Shown: positions 1-5,815 of the stretch, piece after piece
Numbering within the stretch: position 1 is the stretch's first letter
Layout: each line of letters starts with the position of its first letter
DNA from: Synechococcus sp. HW_metabat.54
Lineage (GTDB): Bacteria; Cyanobacteriota; Cyanobacteriia; PCC-6307; Cyanobiaceae
NCBI GenBank assembly: GCA_018623675.1
Contig: JAAZVJ010000017.1
Coordinates: forward strand, 1-11,093
Reading direction: 5' to 3'
Length of the DNA stretch: 11,093 nt
Position numbers and translations under genes: made by a program
Notes under the pieces: model-generated
Databases searched by the model: none
The model's input: only the letters and a program-made list of their open reading frames with translations
Told to the model about the DNA's origin: nothing

Positions 1-650
1 CTGATTTCGGGGATCAGTGCGTCCACTTGGTGGGTGATCATCACCAGTGTTGTGGACCCTTGGCAGAGGCCTCTGAGGTAGCCCAGCAGCTCGTGCTTCG
101 CCTTGAGGTCGAGGGCGTTGGTGGGTTCATCCAGCACTAAAACATCCGGTTCATGGGCCAGGGCTCGGGCGATTAACACCCGCCGTTTTTGCCCATCTGA
201 CAACCGTTGGAAAGGGCTGCTGGCGAGGTGGTCTAGGCACAAGTGCATGAGCAGTCTTGAAACGTGCTGCTGCCTCTCCCGCGACGGGACCTGGTCCCGG
301 CGAAGCCCAAGCGATCCATAAAACGCGGAGAGCACCAGGTCGTGAACACTGGCCTGTAGAGGCACCCGCGCCTCCACATCGCTCGAAACCAGGCCGATGC
401 GACGACGCAATTCCCACTGCAGAGGTAAGGGAGATCCAAACAAACGCAGGTGGGAACCTGGCTTCACGACGGGATGGATGCTGCGATCAATCATTCGCAC
501 CAAGGTGCTTTTCCCCGATCCGTTCGGTCCCAAGACGGCGGTGTGTTCGCCAAGGTTGAACTGAAGAGTGAGATTGTTGAACACACAGCTGCTTTGCAGC
601 CAAGCTTCAACGGCCTGGAGCTCTAGCCAGGGATCCCCGTTCTTTACCAC
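1..650 (-). CDS. ABC transporter ATP-binding protein, ModF/YlmA-like (3' end outside window)
   Basis: Only the first 216 codons are present; the C-terminus lies beyond the left edge. From a GTG start at 650 the protein shows Walker A GPNGSGKST (residues 41-49), signature LSDGQ (150-154), Walker B VLVLDEPT with the D-loop ALD (170-181) and the switch histidine in MITHQ (205-208). This makes it a nucleotide-binding domain that hydrolyses ATP. The segment IGLVSSDVEARVP (85-97) has serines where most ABC ATPases have the Q-loop glutamine. The same IGxVSS pattern occurs in the ModF/PhrA/YlmA group, which I think is the right family. No permease is visible, so the substrate is unknown and it could act as a soluble ATPase. 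GTG 650 was chosen because no ATG is available and the codons before it do not resemble the family. The start is therefore uncertain; the family is not. Confidence 0.85.
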   Translation of the reverse strand, partial: MVKNGDPWLELQAVEAWLQSSCVFNNLTLQFNLGEHTAVLGPNGSGKSTLVRMIDRSIHPVVKPGSHLRLFGSPLPLQWELRRRIGLVSSDVEARVPLQASVHDLVLSAFYGSLGLRRDQVPSRERQQHVSRLLMHLCLDHLASSPFQRLSDGQKRRVLIARALAHEPDVLVLDEPTNALDLKAKHELLGYLRGLCQGSTTLVMITHQVDALIPEI

Positions 651-657
651 TGGTCTG

Positions 658-876
658 GTGTCAAAAACGTCTGTCTGCTTGCAGTGTGGCTCCCGTGATT
701 GGCGAGCGGATCGATCCCTGGGCGGACGACTCGTGTGTTCCCAATGCGGTGCTCCGCAAGGTTCAGTTGCCAACATCCGTGGAGGGCAACGGATTCAAAA
801 GCGCCAGGCACGGATCCCGTGGTGGTGGTGGCTGCTCCTCGGCCTTGCGCTGGTGATGGTTCTTCAGCTGTTGTGA
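658..876 (+). CDS. Small zinc-ribbon protein with C-terminal membrane anchor
   Basis: This 72-residue protein has two CxxC knuckles, CLQC (7-10) and CSQC (27-30), separated by a basic and polar loop. That spacing is typical of a zinc ribbon binding one metal ion. A basic linker rich in Arg, Lys and Gln (41-52) leads to a hydrophobic helix starting with four tryptophans (55-58) and ending at the C-terminus (59-72). The likely topology is a cytoplasmic ribbon anchored by a single tail helix. The frame is also open upstream to GTG 568, but that part only mirrors the ABC gene on the other strand, so GTG 658 is preferred. Its start is 7 bp from the ABC start, and its last 13 bp overlap the 3' end of the Nudix gene. 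I do not recognise a specific function. The domain layout makes a real gene likely. Confidence 0.7.
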   Translation: MSKTSVCLQCGSRDWRADRSLGGRLVCSQCGAPQGSVANIRGGQRIQKRQARIPWWWWLLLGLALVMVLQLL

Positions 877-1337
877 ACCAACCTCTCCAGTTCAGGAGCC
901 CGCTGTCGCACCAGTTGCAAGCAACCCGCTAAGGGACGTGTTTGCTGCAAACGCGGGCTGAGAATCCTTCCGCTCGCGATCTCATCAAGCCGAGCCAAGG
1001 TCAGATCCTGGCCCTCCTGCAAGTGCAAGTCGCTGAGGGGCACAGGCAGCGCTCCAACGAACACATTGAGGCGCCGTTGTTGATTGCAATCGTCAAACCA
1101 GAACTGCAGTGGGCCGGCATTCAACTCAATTTCTTCCTTCAATTCACGGCGCAAACCTGATTCGGCCGTCTCTCCAGTTTCCAGGTGGCCACCAAATAAG
1201 CCCCAGCATCCTGGGGCGATGATCCCGTCGATGTCGTCCCGCAGTTGGACGAGCCAACGTCCGTGACGATGAAGCATCGCCACGGCCACCTCAACTGCAG
1301 GTTGCGTCTGTTCGACTGGTCCTTGTTCTGAAAGCAT
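864..1337 (-). CDS. Nudix (NUDIX) hydrolase
   Basis: A 157-residue single-domain Nudix protein, expected to cleave a nucleoside diphosphate linked to another moiety, using Mg or Mn. The Nudix box runs from about residue 50 to 72: GHLETGE, then RELKEEIEL. It matches GX5EX7REUXEEXGU except that the last glycine is glutamate. The preceding WGLFGGH (45-51) is the usual strand entering the box. No winged-helix domain follows, so it is not an NrtR-type regulator. The substrate cannot be read from the sequence; housecleaning of damaged or excess nucleotides is the generic expectation. It lies directly downstream of the DUF427 gene: stop TGA at 1343-1341, then TTG, then ATG at 1337. The ATG is preferred to the adjoining TTG. 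The two genes are almost certainly cotranscribed. Confidence 0.88.
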   Translation of the reverse strand: MLSEQGPVEQTQPAVEVAVAMLHRHGRWLVQLRDDIDGIIAPGCWGLFGGHLETGETAESGLRRELKEEIELNAGPLQFWFDDCNQQRRLNVFVGALPVPLSDLHLQEGQDLTLARLDEIASGRILSPRLQQTRPLAGCLQLVRQRAPELERLVHNS

Positions 1338-1340
1338 CAA

Positions 1341-1826
1341 TCAAATCAGTTCCGGATGGTTGGGATCCCCCTTGAACGGTCCAATCACCGCTGATGTAAT
1401 CCACCCCCCATAGAAATTCCCGGGTTGTGCCATGACCCTCTCACCTTCCAGGTAGCAAGCCTCCATCAGCCCCGGATACAAGCTGATCCAATTGGTCAAT
1501 TCCGAAAAGCGCGCCGTTGGCTGGCCATAGCTCCAACCTGCCCGTTGGCGAAGGGCAGTTCCTTGCGTTGTGGACAGGTCCCAGTAACTTGCAACCCCTT
1601 TCCATTCGCAGTAGCTGGGCCTCCCTGTGGCTGCGTGAAGCGTGCCCGCTTGAAAAGCAGACGGAGGCAGGTAAATGGTCGGTGGATGGAAGGTCTCGCA
1701 GACGCGGATGTACTGCGACGACTGTGCGATCACTTCGCCACCCAGGTGAACCATCACTTCGCCCTCAATGCCTTCCACCAAGGGAGGACGTGGATAGTCG
1801 CTGACGCGTTCCTTTTCCTTTGCCAC
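1341..1826 (-). CDS. DUF427 domain-containing protein
   Basis: Recognised as DUF427 from its conserved order: an N-terminal YPRPP (11-15), a strand ending GGEVIA (29-34), then ETFHPPTIYLPP (44-55) and YCEWKGVASYW (72-82). The family has a compact beta fold with no established biochemical role, and several members are short single-domain proteins like this one. The cluster of conserved aromatic and Cys/Trp/Lys residues in CEWKG suggests a ligand pocket, which is inference. Start choice: the frame is open to TTG 1889, but that would overlap the divergent hydrolase gene and add a low-complexity Ser/Thr/Pro leader. GTG 1826, giving MAKEKERVSDYPRPP and 161 residues, fits the family length better. 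It is the first gene of a two-gene unit with the Nudix hydrolase. Confidence 0.8.
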   Translation of the reverse strand: MAKEKERVSDYPRPPLVEGIEGEVMVHLGGEVIAQSSQYIRVCETFHPPTIYLPPSAFQAGTLHAATGRPSYCEWKGVASYWDLSTTQGTALRQRAGWSYGQPTARFSELTNWISLYPGLMEACYLEGERVMAQPGNFYGGWITSAVIGPFKGDPNHPELI

Positions 1827-1876
1827 TGGAGAGTTGGTCGCCGACCCTGATGATGGCGTTGCACGACCCGTGATGG

Positions 1877-2578
1877 ATGGCGTCTCCAACAGCTGGGCAA
1901 CCTGTGGTGATTCTGGGTGGCTTTCTGATCACCTCTGAGGCCTATGAAGGAATGGCGGCTTGGATCCGTGCCACGCAAGCCACCGACGTTCGGGTCATTC
2001 CCGCGTCGCGTTTGGACTGGTTGCTCACCACCTGGACCCTGGGCTGGACGCGTTTGCTGGATCGCGTTGATGCGCAGGTGATGGATCTTGCGGCTGCATC
2101 TCCAACAGGCCGTGTCACCTTGATCGGTCACAGCTCAGGGGGTGTGATGCTTCGCCTTTACCTGGCGACTACCTCTTTTGGTGGGCGCCAGTATGCGGGT
2201 GCTTCTCGTTGCAATCGCTTGATCACCTTGGGGAGTCCCCATCAGGCCCTTCGTGCCACACCCCTGCGGGCCTTGGTGGATCGTCAATACCCAGGGGCTT
2301 ATCGACCGGATGTCGACTACCTCTCGGTGGCCGGAACCCTGGATCTGCAAGGGGCAAATGCCAGTGCGTTCAGTCAACGCAGTGCCTTGGGCAATTACAC
2401 GAAGATTGCTGGCCCTGGGGTGATGGAGGGTGATGGTTTAGTCCCGGTGACTTCGGCCCTCCTCAAGGGTGCCCGCCATTTGGTTTTAGAAGACACTGCG
2501 CACGGCGGGTTCTTTGGTAGCAGTTGGTACGGCTCCGACGATCGGCTTGGGCAATGGACCGATCAAATGGGTCTGTAG
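1877..2578 (+). CDS. Alpha/beta hydrolase, lipase/esterase-like
   Basis: A 233-residue protein with the lipase-type alpha/beta-hydrolase pattern. An early strand ends in VVILGGF (10-16), where the oxyanion-hole backbone usually lies. The nucleophile elbow is GHSSG with Ser86. The probable acid is Asp186 in EGDGLVPV and the catalytic histidine is His209 in TAHGGF. All three are in the expected order and spacing. The segment LITLGSPHQAL (115-125) is the strand and loop seen in triacylglycerol lipases and PGAP1-like acyl hydrolases, which points to an ester substrate, possibly a membrane lipid. No signal peptide is visible, so a cytoplasmic location is likely. It starts at ATG 1877, divergent from DUF427, and its last 16 bp overlap the DUF1543 gene tail to tail. 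Confidence 0.87.
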   Translation: MASPTAGQPVVILGGFLITSEAYEGMAAWIRATQATDVRVIPASRLDWLLTTWTLGWTRLLDRVDAQVMDLAAASPTGRVTLIGHSSGGVMLRLYLATTSFGGRQYAGASRCNRLITLGSPHQALRATPLRALVDRQYPGAYRPDVDYLSVAGTLDLQGANASAFSQRSALGNYTKIAGPGVMEGDGLVPVTSALLKGARHLVLEDTAHGGFFGSSWYGSDDRLGQWTDQMGL

Positions 2579-3138
2579 CCGAACCACTCCGGCTCAAACG
2601 TGCAGGGTCTTTGACTTGGTGCTGGAGTCAGCGTCACCTTCCACCCTTGGAGCTCAGCGATGGGCAGGCAATCATCGATGCCGTCGATCTGCTCAACGGT
2701 GTGGAGATCATCTTTGTGTTGCTGCAGGGCTGCTTTGAGCCATCGCTGTTTGGCACGGCTTTTGGCTGCTTGGGGAGTCGCCGCCACCACACAACCGATC
2801 TGGTGAAGCTCCAGCAGCGAGCTCGCGTCATAGCCGCCCATGTTTACAAACCAGAGCTTCTGCCTTGGCTCTCCTTTGTGATCAGGCGGCAACGCAGAAG
2901 CATTGCCGCGGGTGAGTGAGACGGCATAACCATCCACGTTGTCGATACGCACGTAGCTGTCGATGTGGAGACCTCTCTTGCTTCCGAACCATTGGCGTTT
3001 GAGTTCGGGGATCGTGTCGTCGATGCAGCATCCAGCGACCCAGCGCACATCGTGGAGTTCCACATGGGTTTGCGGTGTTCTTCCCCCCAGCACCACGAGA
3101 TACAAGCTGGGGCCTTTGGATGGTGAGACACCTGTCAT
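2563..3138 (-). CDS. DUF1543 protein with two tandem copies of the domain
   Basis: Identified as DUF1543 from LYLVVLGG (12-19), VELHDV (26-31) and the IDNVDGY end of the unit (65-71). The family has no known function. The second half repeats the first without gaps in an 83-residue register. LYLVVLGG pairs with LWFVNMGG (95-102), ELHD (27-30) with ELHQ (110-113), Trp50 with Trp133, His58 with His141, and VDG (68-70) with IDG (151-153). It therefore looks like an intramolecular pseudo-dimer. The ATG at 3138 gives 191 residues and is preferred to TTG 3165, whose extra nine residues are not family-like. It is transcribed alone, away from a short inverted repeat at 3177-3203, and its 3' end overlaps that of the hydrolase gene. 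Confidence 0.82.
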   Translation of the reverse strand: MTGVSPSKGPSLYLVVLGGRTPQTHVELHDVRWVAGCCIDDTIPELKRQWFGSKRGLHIDSYVRIDNVDGYAVSLTRGNASALPPDHKGEPRQKLWFVNMGGYDASSLLELHQIGCVVAATPQAAKSRAKQRWLKAALQQHKDDLHTVEQIDGIDDCLPIAELQGWKVTLTPAPSQRPCTFEPEWFGYRPI

Positions 3139-3176
3139 GGCTGACCTCAGCGCGAAGACGATCAAAAGCGGACCGT

Positions 3177-3203
3177 AGCGTTGGTGTATGGAATGCCAAC
3201 GCT
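3177..3203. repeat. Inverted repeat AGCGTTGG...CCAACGCT in divergent intergenic region
   Basis: Two perfect 8-base arms, AGCGTTGG (3177-3184) and CCAACGCT (3196-3203), are separated by 11 bases. The element lies between the start of the DUF1543 gene (3138) and the start of the 40-residue small gene (3236). No T-tract follows on either strand, so it does not look like an intrinsic terminator. A binding site for a dimeric regulator is possible, as is a hairpin in the 5' leader of whichever transcript starts upstream of it. Confidence 0.4.
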
Positions 3204-3235
3204 GTGCCAGTCAAGGGCCCATTCATTACAGGGTG

Positions 3236-3358
3236 ATGACCGACCAAGAGCCTGCATGGCAGTTGGTGTGTCCGGAGTGCTGGTGCCTGTTGCAGGCGCA
3301 ACCCGGGTATCGATACGGCGGTACCCGTAAGGCGAATCGCAGATCGAGAAAACGTTGA
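3236..3358 (+). CDS. Putative 40-residue Cys-containing small protein
   Basis: This short frame runs from ATG 3236 (GTG 3233 is the alternative) to a TGA at 3356-3358. It contains CPECWC (residues 12-17), a half zinc-ribbon knuckle with a third cysteine, followed by a C-terminus rich in Arg and Lys. A CPxC knuckle together with a basic tail suggests a metal- or nucleic-acid-binding small protein, which is inference. AGGG at 3230-3233 is a possible ribosome binding site, though closer to the ATG than usual. It ends 9 bp from the helicase stop codon, in convergent orientation. I do not recognise a named family. The case for a real gene rests on the CPECWC motif, the fit into an otherwise empty gap and the absence of any alternative gene there. 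Confidence 0.5.
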   Translation: MTDQEPAWQLVCPECWCLLQAQPGYRYGGTRKANRRSRKR

Positions 3359-3367
3359 TCGCAGTGC

Positions 3368-5815
3368 TCAGGCTTCTCGCCTTAGGGCCTCCGCCTGCAT
3401 GCGCTGAATCCGTTCCAGGACAGATTCATTGCTCATCCTGTTGTTTAGCCGCTCGACCAGCAGCGGGAAGGCCATTGGACCGGGTCTGGGGGTCGGTGAA
3501 TGAATGACCTCCCCCTTGGCCATGCGCTCAAGAGCAGCTTTTAAGCGTGGAAGTTCTAACTGCTCGTTCAGCACCTCATCCCGTGCTTGTTGCAGCAGCA
3601 GATTCTGGGGCTCATGGCGGCTGAACACATCAAAGAGAAGTGAGCCGCTGATCTGGAGTTGTCCGGTGCTTTTGCTTTGGCCAGGGAAGCCCTGAACAAG
3701 TAATCCTGCAACCTGAGCAATGCTGCGGAATCGACGTTTGCACAGTTCCGACAGGTTCAGCGCCTGCTCAAGATCGGCTTCGAGTTGATCAGCATCTAGC
3801 AGATCTTCAATGTGGTCTTCGATCAATTCGGCAAACGGGTACTGACGTGGGGCCAGAAGCTCAAATCCGTAGTCGTTGACCGAGACGGTGATCGTGCCGC
3901 GTTGCAAACGGGTGAGTCGGGTTGCGAACAGGAACCCCAACCCTTCATGCACAAAGCGGCCTTCGAAGGGGTACACATAAAGGTGACTTCCCTCCCGGGT
4001 TTGGCAGCTTTCAATCAGCAGTTGATCGGCCCTTGGCAAAGTCGAAAGATCTTGCTGTCTGTCAAAGAGCGGCTCCAACGCCTTCAGTTCTGGAGTGTCG
4101 AGCTCGCCGCGGCCAGCCCGGGCCACTTCCTCTCGCAGATGGTGCGTGAGGAGATCAGAGAGGGCCATCTGTCCGCCAGCCCAGGCCGGTACTGTCGTGC
4201 TTTTTTTTGTGGTGGCTTTGACATAGGCAGTCATCTCGCGCAGGCGCACAAACTCCAATTGCCGCCCAGCAAAGAAAAAAACGTCCTTGGGCTTGAGCTG
4301 ACTCACGAAGTTTTCTTCGACGTGACCCAGAACCGAGCCCCGAACAAAGCGCACGCGGATTGATGGTGCTGATGTAATCGTGCCGATATTGAGCCGATGA
4401 AGGCGGGCGATTGGTGTTTGCTTCACGACCATGCGGCCGTTGCTGTCGGGTTCCAACTTGCGAAAACGCTCGTAGGCCCCGAGGCACTCCCCACCGTGTT
4501 CAAGAAATCGCAAACACCATTGCCATTGATCCATGCTCAGGGCAGAAAAACTTGCGGTCTGGCGAACCGCTTCCAGGGTTGTCTTTGGATCAAATCCAGG
4601 CCCACAAGCCAAGGTGGTGAGGTGTTGGAGCAGCACATCCAAGGGCATCAGTGGCGGCTGCCTTGCTTCCACAAGTCCTGCACTCAGCCCTCGGCGAACG
4701 GCGGAGAGTTCCAACAACTCCAGGGCGTTCGTCGGCATGAACAGCACCTGTGATGTGCCGCCAGGTAAATGGGCCGATCGACCGGCACGTTGCAGAAGGC
4801 GAGCCAGATTTTTGGGTGAGCCGATTTGAACGACCCGTTCCACGGGTTGGAAATCCACTCCCAGGTCAAGGGAACTCGTGCACACCACCCAGCGCAAGTC
4901 ACCGGCTTTGACGGCCGTCTCGATCGCCTCTCGTTCGTCGCGATTCACGGCGCTGTGATGCAAGGCCAGCAGCCCATCCATTTCTGGACAGGCGTAGCGA
5001 AGGCATTGGAACCAGCGCTCGGCTTGGTTTCGCGTGTTGGTGAACAGCAGTGTGCTGATGCTCGGGACCAGCTGGCCCACCAGATCTTCGTAGCGGCGCA
5101 GGCCGAGATGGCCTCCCCAGGGAAATCCGTCGATCGAATCGGGAAGAATGCTCGTGACCTCTAGGGAGCGAGGTGCTCCCCCTGTGATCAGAACCGGTTT
5201 TGAGTCCATACCTAAGGCATGGCGAGCGGCTGAATCGAGATTGCCGATCGTGGCGCTGATGGCCCACGTTTGCAGGGTTGGATTGGCTTGGCGCAACCAA
5301 CTGAGCGCGAGTTCTGTTTGGGTGCCTCGTTTGCTTCCAATCAGTTCATGCCATTCATCCAAAATCACAGTTTTCAGTGCACCAAACAAACGTTGGGCAT
5401 GTTTTCCTGCCAGCAACACGCAAAGAGATTCCGGCGTTGTGATCAGGATCTGAGGGGGTGTTTTCAGCTGTTTGGCACGGTCGTTGGTTGATGTGTCGCC
5501 ATTGCGAATCCCCACCCTTAGTGGCCAACCCATCGTTTCAATGGGTTCTTCGAGGGCCAGTGCCAAGTCACGGCTTAAGGCTCGCAGCGGAGTGACGTAC
5601 AGCAGTTGGATGCCTGCCTTGGCCTCTGATTGGGCAAGTATCTGGGCGATGGGAGCCATCACCGCGGCATAGGTTTTCCCAGACCCCGTGGGGACTTGAA
5701 TTAATCCCGATGCACCAGAGAGATGGGCATGCCAGGTTTGCTCCTGGAACGCTTGGGGTGTCCAGCCCTTGATGCGGAACCAATCCGTGATCGGTGTCAG
5801 AACTGATGCGCTCAT
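3368..5815 (-). CDS. DNA ligase-associated DEXH-box helicase (Lhr-like, SF2)
   Basis: An 815-residue superfamily 2 ATPase expected to translocate on and unwind DNA during repair with the ligase and exonuclease encoded just upstream. Motifs in order: a Q-like element TPQAFQEQTW (19-28), motif I PTGSGKT (42-48), motif II DEWH (153-156), motif III SAT (187-189), motif V TSSLDLGVD (313-321) and motif VI QRAGRSAH (342-349). The unusual DEWH box followed by ELIGSKRGTQ, and the later segment LHRLNIGTITS, are characteristic of the ligase-associated family (TIGR04121 type) rather than general Lhr. The frame is open to 5935, but that leader only mirrors ligase sequence. ATG 5815 overlaps the ligase stop as ATGA, a clear sign of translational coupling. 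An A8 tract in the coding strand at 4208-4201 (Lys537-Lys538) forms the slippery heptamer A AAA AAA. Confidence 0.93.
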   Translation of the reverse strand: MSASVLTPITDWFRIKGWTPQAFQEQTWHAHLSGASGLIQVPTGSGKTYAAVMAPIAQILAQSEAKAGIQLLYVTPLRALSRDLALALEEPIETMGWPLRVGIRNGDTSTNDRAKQLKTPPQILITTPESLCVLLAGKHAQRLFGALKTVILDEWHELIGSKRGTQTELALSWLRQANPTLQTWAISATIGNLDSAARHALGMDSKPVLITGGAPRSLEVTSILPDSIDGFPWGGHLGLRRYEDLVGQLVPSISTLLFTNTRNQAERWFQCLRYACPEMDGLLALHHSAVNRDEREAIETAVKAGDLRWVVCTSSLDLGVDFQPVERVVQIGSPKNLARLLQRAGRSAHLPGGTSQVLFMPTNALELLELSAVRRGLSAGLVEARQPPLMPLDVLLQHLTTLACGPGFDPKTTLEAVRQTASFSALSMDQWQWCLRFLEHGGECLGAYERFRKLEPDSNGRMVVKQTPIARLHRLNIGTITSAPSIRVRFVRGSVLGHVEENFVSQLKPKDVFFFAGRQLEFVRLREMTAYVKATTKKSTTVPAWAGGQMALSDLLTHHLREEVARAGRGELDTPELKALEPLFDRQQDLSTLPRADQLLIESCQTREGSHLYVYPFEGRFVHEGLGFLFATRLTRLQRGTITVSVNDYGFELLAPRQYPFAELIEDHIEDLLDADQLEADLEQALNLSELCKRRFRSIAQVAGLLVQGFPGQSKSTGQLQISGSLLFDVFSRHEPQNLLLQQARDEVLNEQLELPRLKAALERMAKGEVIHSPTPRPGPMAFPLLVERLNNRMSNESVLERIQRMQAEALRREA

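Noticed and set aside
568..876. Zinc-ribbon gene starting at GTG 568
   Set aside because: Residues before 658 only mirror the N-terminal coding region of the ABC gene on the other strand and show no domain signal.
864..1337. Nudix protein as the NAD regulator NrtR
   Set aside because: There is no C-terminal winged-helix domain and the length is only 157 residues. It is also far from nadA.
1425..1850. 141-residue frame on the plus strand opposite DUF427
   Set aside because: The opposite strand has a clear family match and this frame shows no domain features, so it is a shadow.
2577..2594. AGCCG/CGGCT hairpin as terminator of the hydrolase gene
   Set aside because: The stem is 5 bp with an 8-base loop and no T-tract; it is too weak to call.
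4201..4208. T8 run as an intrinsic terminator
   Set aside because: It lies in the middle of the helicase frame, encodes two lysines on the minus strand and has no GC-rich hairpin before it.
3812..4363. 183-residue frame on the plus strand opposite the helicase
   Set aside because: It is antisense to a well-supported helicase, with no motif or ribosome site.
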